A stretch of DNA of 64,000 bases. Origin: Dugong dugon (lineage: Eukaryota; Chordata; Mammalia; Sirenia; Dugongidae). The first letter of the stretch is position 1; each line of letters opens with the position of its first letter. The stretch spans positions 61,074,828-61,138,827 of the forward strand of contig CM057482.1 of assembly GCA_030035585.1 (NCBI GenBank), read 5' to 3'. The notes under the pieces were generated by a model. That model ran no database searches. It was not told the DNA's origin and saw nothing but the letters and a program-made list of their open reading frames with translations. The position numbers were made by a program, and so were the translations under genes. This document shows, piece by piece, positions 56,130 to 64,000 of the stretch.

Positions 56130-56480
56130 AACACAGTTGTTGTTGTTACCTGCCTTCAAGTCGGCCCCCTACTCATGGAGACCCCGTGCAAAACGGAACA
56201 GAACTCTGCCTGGTCCTGCACCATCCCATGACTAGTGGTGAATCGGACCATTGTGACCCATAGGGTTTTCACTGGCTGTTTTTCAGAAGTAGATTGCCAG
56301 GCCTTTCCTCCTAGATCTTCTTAGTCTGGAAGCTCTGCTGAAACCTGTTCAGCATCTTAGCAACACGAAAGCCTCCACTGACAGACAGATGGTGGCCGCG
56401 CTTGAGGTGAACTGGCTGAAAATTGTACCCATGTCTCCCGCAGGGAGGGTGAGAATTCTATTACTGAACCACCATAAGTG
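56130..56480 (-). mobile_element. Internally deleted RTE derivative in OLFM4 intron 4
   Basis: Reading leftwards, 5'-UTR-like RTE sequence (around 56330-56410, reverse of AGGTTTCAGCAGAGCTTCCA) leads into a 3' end near 56135 (TTGTTGTTACCTGCCTTCAA). The same arrangement occurs at 945-1310 and 33890-34232. Confidence 0.75.
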
Positions 56481-56499
56481 CCGAACATAGGGCTCTGAG

Positions 56500-56665
56500 A
56501 TTTCCAAGCATTGTCTCATTAATTCTCATAGCAACCCTGCAAAGTAGGTGGATTATTGTCCCATATTACAAATGAGGAGATTAAGGATAGTGCCTGTGGT
56601 CACGTGGCTCTGGTCTTTGAGATTCCAAAGCCATGCTCTTGGACCCCTACACTGCACTGCCTCCA
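56500..56665 (-). repeat. MIR in OLFM4 intron 4
   Basis: Antisense MIR: CATTGTCTCATTAATTCTCA, CATATTACAAATGAGGAG and AAGCCATGCTCTTGGACCC. Confidence 0.82.
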
Positions 56666-56775
56666 TTCATGAGTGTCTGCACAGAGTACACACCTCTGTG
56701 CTGTACTTAACCTGAGGATGATTCACTCATCATCCTGGCCTCAGGCAGCTGAAATTAAATCTCTAAAGATCTGTT

Positions 56776-56897
56776 GGAGTCCTTGGGTGGTAGAAACGAT
56801 TAACATATTCAGCTGCTAAGCAAAATGTTGGAGGTTCCAGCCCACTCAGAGGTGACTCGGAAGAAAGGCCTGGTGATCTGCTTCCAGAAAAAATCAG
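56776..56897 (+). repeat. AfroSINE head fragment, type B
   Basis: Has the head GAGTCCTTGGGTGGTAGAAA and runs to TGATCTGCTTCCAGAAAAAA, then stops. The 3' half is absent. Confidence 0.9.
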
Positions 56898-57491
56898 AGA
56901 CATCATCTCTGCCACTTGGGAACTCATAGTCCATAAAGGCCAGCAGGACACACCCACCCGTACCCTGATTTAGGGGCCATTCCATTAATCCCCATTGAAC
57001 TCCAGGACACAGAATATAGTAGGTGCTCAGTATGTGTTTAGGGAAAGAATAAAGGAAAAATTAAAAAGGCAGAAGGAGAGAGGACAGGGGAGAAAGAGGG
57101 AAGAAAAATTCAAGGAATAAGCCTAGCTCACCAGATAAATAAACCAATCAGCCCTTTCTATCTACAGGAAAGCAGATGTCACAGAGGCGTTCACCGGGGC
57201 CTCTCGATAGCTCCTCTGTCACCATAGACGTGTTTCCTGTTATTAAATGCAAAGGGGTATGTGTAACTTGTGCTTTTTGTTTTAAATCAACTCGTTGTTT
57301 GTGCTTTCCTCTGCGGGCCCCAGAAGGTGATAATATTGTAGACCTACGAGGTGAGATTTACAACACCTAAGAGTAACCCCAGCACTGCATGCACCCCATC
57401 CTTCCTTCACTATTGCTATCCCAGATCCCCTCCCCACCCCACTCTCAGCACCCTAGGGGCCCGGCTCAAGTGGTGCAAATGTCCCACTTAC

Positions 57492-57648
57492 CCGGAGAGG
57501 GAGGAGGGACAGCAGGGGCATTTTCCTCTTTGGAGGCCTCACACTCCTTCAGCTTGCTCTTCAGCGCTGCGATTTCTCGGCGAATGGCAAGAACGTTGTT
57601 TTTATCTAGTGTCTCGAGCTTCTGCACCAGGACAGTCAGATTCCAGAT
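57492..57648 (-). CDS. OLFM4: OLFM4 exon 4: coiled-coil end and proline-rich linker
   Basis: On the minus strand the acceptor CCTTAG is at 57649-57654 and the donor GTAAGT at 57486-57491. The 157 bp exon begins in phase 0 with [16 protein letters not shown] and runs through [20 protein letters not shown]. It ends in a Pro-rich linker, PAVPPPSPG, with one base of the final glycine codon left to join exon 5. There is no stop in this frame. The heptad-like Leu/Val spacing matches the end of the OLFM4 coiled-coil region that supports oligomerisation, and the single Cys in LKECEAS is a candidate inter-chain disulfide. NLT is a possible glycosylation sequon. The exon lies about 8.2 kb upstream of exon 5 in transcript order and 1.2 kb downstream of exon 3. 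Overlapping plus-strand frames here are shadows. Confidence 0.95.
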
Positions 57649-58819
57649 CTAAGGAAATGAAAATTCGGAGCGATTTTATATTATTGTGCAATATCTTTCA
57701 TAAACATTCCAGGGCTGAATTTGTCATTTAGTGAGACATTGCCAGTGAATACACCAGAGATTCTCCTGAACGGTTTCGTTTGGAATACATTTTATGGTTT
57801 AGTGTGAATGCCTGTCAGATCTCAGGCAGATGTGTGCGTGAAAGATTTGAACAGCTTTAATAACAGAGTGCAGGCTCATTCTAAGCGTCCACAAATGCCC
57901 ATTAAACTTCGTTTCTAATTGCCTTCCCCTATAAACTCGTGTTTACTCATGTTGTATTATAATTAAGTTTCTAACGAATGTTGAGGGTCAGAGAAAACTT
58001 AAATCTAAAACATGTAACTAGAATTCTCAATTATAGCCCATGTCATGACTGAGCTAGTAAGTTCTCATTGGCATCAATTACACAACCATCACATTAATGT
58101 GGTGGTCTTTATCCATGGATCTCAAAGGGTTTCATCAAAACATATAAGAAATCCCTTGAAAGAGGGTTCCAAGTATTTGGAGAATGGTTCAAAGAGGTAT
58201 CAAGAATTAGATGATCTTTCAGAAGGAGAAACAGACCTAGGAAGTCCACAATCAGGTAAATTGTGGGTTTCTAGAAAAAGGCTCTCATTAGGATAAATCC
58301 AGAGCAGAGAAGATCCCTGATTTGTCTTGGACATGAATGGTTGTTCAGGCTAAGTAATCTCCTTTCTAGAGAAGTTAAAAGGCCATTTGGTTCTGAAAGG
58401 CCACCTGCTCCTCAGTCCCTGGTGGTGCAGATGGTTAATGCCCTCGGCAGCTAACTGAAAACTGGGAGGTTCGAGTCCACTCAGAGGTGCCTCGGAAGAA
58501 AGGCCTGGAGATCTACTTCTCAAACATCAGCCATTGAAAACCCTAGGGAGTGCAGTTCTATTCTGATACACATGGGGTCACCATGAGTCAGAATCAACTT
58601 GACAGCAACTGGTGTGGTATGGTATGGTCCTCAGTCAACATGTTCCTAAGGTGTTTAACTTACTCTTCAAAGATAGGTGTTGATCCATAGCAGAGCACGG
58701 TCATGAGGGAACTCAGAAGGAGAAGTCAGAAGACAGAGATTCATACCCCTGTCCTAGCACTTGCTCAGTCACAGAAGACAATTAATGATTAATATACTGA
58801 GAAGTGAATTTGTCCTTAC
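57649..58819 (-). other. OLFM4 intron 3
   Basis: This 1.17 kb intron lies between exons 3 and 4 with donor GTAAGG at 58814-58819 and acceptor CCTTAG at 57649-57654. It contains one AfroSINE at 58414-58622. The remainder is AT-rich and unassigned. Confidence 0.9.
58414..58622 (+). repeat. AfroSINE, type B, in OLFM4 intron 3
   Basis: Head AGTCCCTGGTGGTGCAGATG, B-box GGAGGTTCGAGTCCACTC, tail ACACATGGGGTCACCATGAG and a short (TGGTA)n. TCCTCAGTC flanks both sides. Confidence 0.94.
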
Positions 58820-59032
58820 CTCCGCTTCCAGTTGGTCAACAATTTCTGAGCTTCCAACGAAACTCTCCTTCAGCTGGTTGATCAGTTTCTCCATCTCCTT
58901 CACTTCTATCTTGATAAGCTCAAAGTCCAGTTCAGTGTAAGAAATGGAATCCTTTTCTATGATCTCTATTCGGACAGTTAGGTTCAAGAGCTTCTTTTCA
59001 TATATGCTGATTAGTTGGGTGTACTCCTTTAC
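58820..59032 (-). CDS. OLFM4: OLFM4 exon 3: coiled-coil region
   Basis: On the minus strand this exon is entered from the acceptor TTTAG at 59033-59037 and left through the donor GTAAGG at 58814-58819. It is 213 bp, exactly 71 codons, phase 0 at both ends, and joins in frame to exon 4. The protein begins VKEYTQLISIYEKKLLNLTV and ends EIVDQLEAE. It is rich in Glu, Lys, Leu and Ile with heptad spacing, fitting the coiled coil between the N-terminal region and the olfactomedin domain. The match to the human segment I remember is nearly residue for residue. One NLT sequon is present. The ORF that continues past 58820 into VRTNS is translated intron. The preceding exon was not found anywhere in 59.0-64.0 kb, so intron 2 is at least 5 kb long. 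Confidence 0.95.
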
Positions 59033-59360
59033 CTAAAGGGAATCAACACACTCAAGTCAGTTCCCAGAGTAATGCCACAGTCCTTCTCCACTACCAGGCC
59101 CTTGAGGACTATTTCATTCTTGTCAATCATCTTTTTGTAAAGAAAAGGATCAAAAAAAGATTTAATTATCCAAATATGAAGTAAAAAGAACATATTACTA
59201 CAATTTGGGGCAGGGGAGGGGAAGAGGTGGATTTTGCTTTCCAATCATCACTCACAAGTACATTTTAACCTCCACTTTAATGTTTGAAGACACAAGCTCA
59301 CCAAACTAAACCACCTGGCATCAGAGTCTCTTGCCCTCCTTCCTCCCCACACACTGTAAA

Positions 59361-59578
59361 TCAAGGTTTTTCACCCTTGGTACCATTGTTATTTTGGGCT
59401 AGATTGTTCTTTCTTGTCGGGGGCTGTCCCGTGCATTGTAGGATGGTTAGCAGCACCCCTGGCTTCTAGATGCCAGTAATGCCCCCTCCCAGTGGTGACA
59501 ACCCAAACTGTCTCCAGACATTGCTAACTGTCCCTTGGGGACAAACTCTCATCCCTACGCCCCATTTAGAACCATTGC
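59361..59578 (-). mobile_element. MER20 (hAT-Charlie DNA transposon) in OLFM4 intron 2
   Basis: A near full-length reverse-oriented MER20: GGGGGCTGTCCCGTGCATTG, GATGGTTAGCAGCACCCCTG, CTGTCTCCAGACATTGCTAA and TTTAGAACCATTGCT at the outer end. It is non-autonomous, about 218 bp, and shared across placental mammals as a family. Confidence 0.88.
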
Positions 59579-60795
59579 TCGAAATCTAAGGATTTCCTGG
59601 AAGAGAGGGAAATGCGCTAAGTAGAATTCCTTCTTCCATCACCACATCTGGTGAATTTTGAGCTCCTTCGCCTTTTACAAAGTATCATAAAGACCAACTC
59701 ACCACAGAATATGTGAGTGTATGTGCAACCATACAGTGCTCATTTCATTAAGTATGCCTACATTTATTCCAGGAACTGATTATTGCAATCAGACCTTTAA
59801 ATTACACATTTGTTGCATATATTTGAATGTCTGATCATTAAGTTAAAATAGTTCCAAAAATTCCCTTGGTAGTTTACAGTATAATCGGAATCTCCAAATG
59901 AATATTTCAATAAACACAGTTGGTGGTGTTCTCTGTATCTGATCTGTAAAAGAAATGCTGTGGCTGTTTTTTAAGGACCTGCTCATTAAAAGTTGCTGGT
60001 TTTACATTCTTTCCAAAAATTTGAACGTAAGTGATAATTTTCACGGAACTGCACTAACGTCAAGTAGCTGATCCACTGTGCCAGGATGAATTCACAGCCA
60101 GATGTTGGCCTCTAGTCCTTCTAATACAAAGGCAGCCCTAACTTCTGTCATTTTAGCCCTTCCGCTTAATCCTAACATGCAAATTAGAGTAGGCTCACAG
60201 GCCACAGACCTAAAGGGCTAGGGCTTCCGGCAAAGAGGATTTTAATGAAAGTTGAAAATGCAGCTCTTGGCACTAGTGTATCTCCTCAGGCAACTGATGC
60301 TCAGTGCCATCAGAGGCACCATCACTCAGAGGCTGAGAAGGCTGGTGACATTTTCTTATTATTATTATATTATATTTCTTATTATATTATACATATAATC
60401 TGACAAGCCCTGCTCAAAAGCACAAACATAGATATAAGGTGGCCGGGTTTCAGTTGCTACAAAAATCAGGCACAAAATCTTGCCTGTGTTAAAAAATAAA
60501 GTGCCAAAAGCATTGTAGAAATGAAAGTCTGAGAAATGAAAATGCTTGCTGGCATTGGGCCTTGCCAGCTCTTGGAACAAATGAAACACCCTCCGTTTTC
60601 CTGAAACATTTTGGTGGTACATCACAGCTGTTGTTCTACAAAAAATGAGTGATTCAAGCGTCATCTCTGCTAGATAAAATGTGGCTCTCCCAGAGTATCA
60701 TTGAATGCCAAGTCATAAGCTGGAATTTGCCACCTATAAGAATGTGTGGTGTGCCTGTCTTAGTTCAGCCAAAATGAAGTGTCTCTAAAGAGTAG

Positions 60796-60968
60796 TTGGA
60801 GTCACTGGGTGGTGCAAACAAACAGCTAAAGTTCTCAGCTGCTAACCCAAAAGTTGGTGGTTTGAGTCCACCCAGTGGTACCGCAGAAGAAAGGCTGGAG
60901 ATCTGCTTCTGAGAAATCAGCCACTGAAAACCCTACGAAGCATTGTTCTACTCGACAGCAACTGGTTC
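60796..60968 (+). repeat. AfroSINE, type B, tail-deleted
   Basis: Head TTGGAGTCACTGGGTGGTGC, GAAGAAAGGCTGGAGATCTG. The CACATGGGGTC segment is missing before CTCGACAGCAACTGG. Confidence 0.92.
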
Positions 60969-61754
60969 AAAGTCTGTTTGGGAAAAAGCTTGAAATTCTT
61001 TCCAGTTGACATTTAAAGGAAAGCTCAGTGCCATTCAGGAACTCTGGAATCATCCATGAAGTTGTGGAGGTGAGAAGGAACTTGAGAATGGGCCAGAAAC
61101 GCTTCACAGTGTGAACTGTACTAATTTAAGCAGATTATTAGTCTAAATCCATCCCATGTATGGGTCTGTGGCATTGAGGCAGAGTGGACAATTCTGAGAA
61201 CACCCTAGCTCTCTCTGGGTAGTGTGGCCTCAGCAAAGGCGGCCCAACTTCCCAGAGATTGGAGCAAGAACATGGGTCTAACCCTGAGGGAACACATCTC
61301 TGTATCAACCTATTCATCATGAAGCTCCTTGTTGGTAAAAGTTTGAGCACTAGAAGATTAGAAGACTCATCTCTGCTTCCTTTCAAACCACCAGCCTAAA
61401 ATCTAGAGCTTGCATTTTAGTTTGTTCATTATGCACTTACTATGTCATTGGTGAATTCTAGGAATCAAAGCTTGTTTGGGAGTTTGTTCTTGTGGTGGTG
61501 GTTGTTTCTCTGAATAAATGTAAGAGTGGAGTGCAGCTGGCTACTGAACTAAAGAATTAGTCTGGCTCATATTTCTGCCAATCCTTCAAATCTGTGATTA
61601 TAACTATGGCCAGATTACTTGAAATAAGTAAGTGTACTTCATAACATACTGTCATGTTCAATATATCTTTACAAATACATACAACCAGGTTAAGTGAGCC
61701 TGAAGCAATCATCAAGACATATGAAAACGTTGGGGAAAGCAATGTGCATGGTGG

Positions 61755-62170
61755 AAGTGCACAGTATTTTGGAGCTAGACTATCTGGGCTCAGATCTGCA
61801 TTTAGTGCTTAGTGGGCAAGTCACTGAATCTCTCCAAGTCTTAAGTTTCCCTCTGTGAATTGGGGGTGATGGTATCGAGCTTGTGAGATTATTGCAAAGA
61901 CTAGAGATGATGTACATTAGGTGCCTGTCATAACTGCTGCTCTTAGTTGCCATCGAGTCGATTCTGAATCATGGAGACCCCATGTGTGCAGAGTAGAACA
62001 GCTCCATAGGGTTTTCAGGACTATGATCTTTCGGAAGTGGATCACCAGGCCTGTCTTCAAACGAGCCTCTGGGAGGGTTCGAACCACCAACCTTTCAGCT
62101 AGTGAGTGCTTAACCATTTGTACCACCCAGGACTCCTGCCTAACATAATAGATGCCCTATAAACTGCAAC
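61755..62170 (+). repeat. MIR split by an AfroSINE
   Basis: The left part GGCAAGTCACTGAATCTCTC...GTACATTAGGTGCCTGTCAT and right part TGCCTAACATAATAGATGCC are consecutive MIR sequence. TGCCT..CATAA is duplicated around the SINE. Confidence 0.8.
61936..62136 (-). repeat. AfroSINE nested in MIR, OLFM4 intron 2
   Basis: On the plus strand, from CTGCTCTTAGTTGCCATCGA to TTGTACCACCCAGGACTCC. Confidence 0.93.
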
Positions 62171-62770
62171 AACTATAAACAGTGATTTCAGTGATTTTCG
62201 ATCTGACTTTAGTTTACTACATTTCACTGCACTACACAGTTGCTCAATCAATGTTGTGCATTTCCATTGCCTAAATGTCTCCCAGGCTGCCTCACCCTTC
62301 TCATGCATGGGGATCTATTAGCAAATGTGTCATATTAAATAACCTGCACCGAAGACCATATGTCTCCAGGGAAGGAGAAAACCCTGGGCTTTTGTGCAGT
62401 CCCCTTTCTGAGTACAGTCATAAGAGGACAGATCATAAACAACAGAAAAGTGTAAAATGCTTTCAGCATCTTATGCAGAGGCAGCTCCCTGTCTTCTCTG
62501 CGTACTGACAGATAATGAATCAACATACAGTGGTCAGAAACCTTTACTGCTGGCCTACCCAAAACCGGCATTCCCCTGGGCCTCAACGGTGATTTCCAAG
62601 ACAACCTGGGGACAGCTATAATAATTCACCTGGAAATCCAAAGCCCTCTGCTGAAGAGACAACTTTGCTTTGAAGGCATTACTGACCTACTGCGTCTCTT
62701 CTTGGGACTGCTCTGGATGATAACAGCATGGCCGAGAGAAACAAGAACTGGGATGATGCCAAGACGCGAA
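62165..62770. other. Unassigned intronic stretch
   Basis: I see no exon or nameable repeat here. Confidence 0.5.
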
Positions 62771-62965
62771 TGTGCGTCTGCCTTAACCAGCCAGGAGATG
62801 TATGACCTTGGGCAAGTCTGTTTACCTTTGTGAACCTCAGTTTTCTCATCTCTAACATGGGAGGGACAATACCTGGCCTATCTGCCTTCTTGGGTTGCTT
62901 GAAAATAGAATAGAATCGGAAGCCTTTGGAAAAGCACACGTGGAAGCTATGACAATGATGATTGC
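62770..62965 (+). repeat. MIR in OLFM4 intron 2
   Basis: Plus-strand MIR: TATGACCTTGGGCAAGTCTG, CCTCAGTTTTCTCATCTCTA and GGGAGGGACAATACCTGGCC. Confidence 0.85.
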
Positions 62966-63198
62966 TATTATCACCAGTCCCACCAAATCTGTCCTGAAAT
63001 CTCAGCTGGCAGACCAATTTCTTTCTCAGGCCTTAATTGCAAGTTGTTCTAGAACCAGCTACTGACAACTGCAGAACTAAAAGGTTTTCGCCTTCCTTTA
63101 CGCTTCTTCCCTGCCAATTATTAGCAAGGCAGATGCCACCTGGCTCCCTTACAGGATTGGAATTAAATGTCCCATAGTCACAAACCTGCCAACTACAT

Positions 63199-63398
63199 AA
63201 GGAGCCCTGGTGGCGCAATGGTTAAGTGCTCGGCTATTAACCGAAAGGTTGGTGGTTTGAACCCACCAGCCACTCCAAGGGAGAAAGATGTGGCAGCCCA
63301 CTCCCATAAAGATTTATGGCCTTGGAAACCCTATAGGATAGTTCTACCCCATCCTATAGGGTTACTATGAGTCGGAATTGACCTGAAGGCAGCGAGTT
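63199..63398 (+). repeat. AfroSINE, long type A, well preserved, OLFM4 intron 2
   Basis: Head GGAGCCCTGGTGGCGCAATG, B-box GGTGGTTTGAACCCACCAG, middle GAAAGATGTGGCAGCCCAC, tail CCTATAGGGTTACTATGAG. Confidence 0.95.
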
Positions 63399-64000
63399 AT
63401 GCCAAGTTACGTGCTCCCCTTGGAGCAGCATGGGGTTTCAAACAGCCCTTCGAACTCCAGCCAGCAAAGCAGGCAGGCAAACCAGGAGCTTCCGTGATTT
63501 CAAAGCAAATGACTCTAACTGAAAAGATTTTTACCTAGAATTTTCCTCTACTTGTTATGTTTTTATGCATAACTTCTTATCTGTACTTGATTATGCTAGA
63601 ATAAGGCTATGAATATTAATGGTAGGGATTTATAATTTAGCTCTGTGCCTTTTCTGATGATTAATTCAAGGATATTTTGCTTCTTCAGAAGCTTGGTTCC
63701 TGGAGTAGTCAAACATATTTTCCTGGACACTCACTTAAACTTAGAATATTTATCTACCAATTTAGTTTGAAAGCAGGGTCTCAGCTTCACAATAATTTTT
63801 GTCTTAAAGGATAACTGTGTTGGACATTGAGGTGGCTCAGCTTAAACTTCTCAGGAACAACTTATTTTGTATCTTGCAGTAAAGCCAGAGCTCCTTGCAA
63901 ATTAAAGGAGTTGTATTAAACAATGCATAATGTGATTATAGCCTTGCTTGGACTTCCCCTGTGCACAAAATGGGAGCTTTTCTAATTGATTTTTAACTTG

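Larger units (their letters stand above)
49246..57491 (-). other. OLFM4 intron 4
   Basis: This 8.2 kb intron lies between exons 4 and 5 with donor GTAAGT at its right end and acceptor TTCTAG at its left end. It holds six AfroSINE copies and a SINE head fragment, a MaLR LTR, a deleted RTE derivative, MIR pieces and a 47 bp-unit minisatellite, listed separately. In the stretches 49530-50050, 50490-52140, 53080-53430, 53850-54830, 55040-55355, 55565-56125 and 56900-57490 I see no gene and no repeat I can name, apart from a short MIR-like piece at 54550-54600 and a purine-rich run near 57060-57120. Confidence 0.9.
59033..64000 (-). other. Part of OLFM4 intron 2 (continues off the right edge)
   Basis: This is sequence upstream of exon 3 in transcript order. 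I searched the minus-strand reading for the expected exon 2 content (a GTCQCSV-like motif and an EKELSK-like end before a GT donor) and found nothing, so the gene's 5' part should lie outside the window. Contents seen are a MER20, three AfroSINEs and two MIRs, listed separately. The stretches 59580-60795, 60970-61750 and 63400-64000 hold nothing I can assign. Upstream non-genic DNA cannot be excluded at the far right. Confidence 0.7.

Noticed and set aside
59033..64000. OLFM4 exons 1 and 2
   Set aside because: No minus-strand sequence matching the expected exon 2 peptide with proper splice sites, and no signal peptide exon, could be found by eye.
1..64000. CRISPR arrays, operons, phage or other prokaryotic systems
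   Set aside because: Repeat families, introns and splice sites show vertebrate nuclear DNA. The regularly repeated motifs are SINEs and microsatellites.

Overview
This 64 kb window is vertebrate nuclear DNA, almost certainly from an afrotherian mammal and most likely a paenungulate such as an elephant. The evidence is about forty tRNA-derived AfroSINE copies, near full-length RTE (BovB-like) LINEs with their 3'-end and internally deleted relatives, MaLR-type LTRs, mammal-wide MIRs, L1M fragments and one MER20. There are no bacterial-style genes, operons, CRISPR arrays or prokaryotic mobile elements. The species is inferred from the repeats and could not be checked. Only one host protein-coding gene is supported: the 3' half of OLFM4 (olfactomedin-4), on the minus strand at the right end. 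Exon 3 (58820-59032), exon 4 (57492-57648) and the terminal exon 5 (48455-49245) join in frame with canonical GT-AG junctions. They encode the coiled-coil linker and the complete olfactomedin domain. A 3' UTR of about 1.25 kb runs leftwards to two AATAAA signals near 47.2 kb, next to a 150 bp polypurine tract. Exons 1 and 2 (signal peptide, N-terminal region) were not found and should lie beyond the right edge. Everything left of about 47.1 kb is intergenic DNA downstream of OLFM4, built from layered transposon insertions. Layout: 0-5 kb SINEs, MIRs and unassigned sequence; 5.2-6.4 kb a MIR split by an L1-like 3' end; 7.15-10.39 kb a 5'-truncated minus-strand RTE LINE with a MaLR-type LTR inside it; 10.5-25.2 kb a dense SINE, MIR and LTR patchwork; 25.3-32.3 kb a decayed class I-like endogenous retrovirus (LTR, gag remnant, AT-rich decayed interior, LTR) carrying a nested MaLR LTR with a perfect 5 bp target duplication; 32.4-37.5 kb SINEs and a deleted RTE derivative; 38.0-41.2 kb a near full-length plus-strand RTE LINE; 42-46 kb an older repeat, a MaLR LTR, an RTE 3' fragment and two L1M 3' ends; 47-64 kb the OLFM4 region. 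I did not find an undescribed gene system. The points most worth a second look are a gained stop codon just before the inferred ancestral OLFM4 terminus, MER20 inside OLFM4 intron 2, repeated SINE insertion at the same target motif in three places, a triplicated leader segment in the retrovirus, and a family of internally deleted RTE derivatives.
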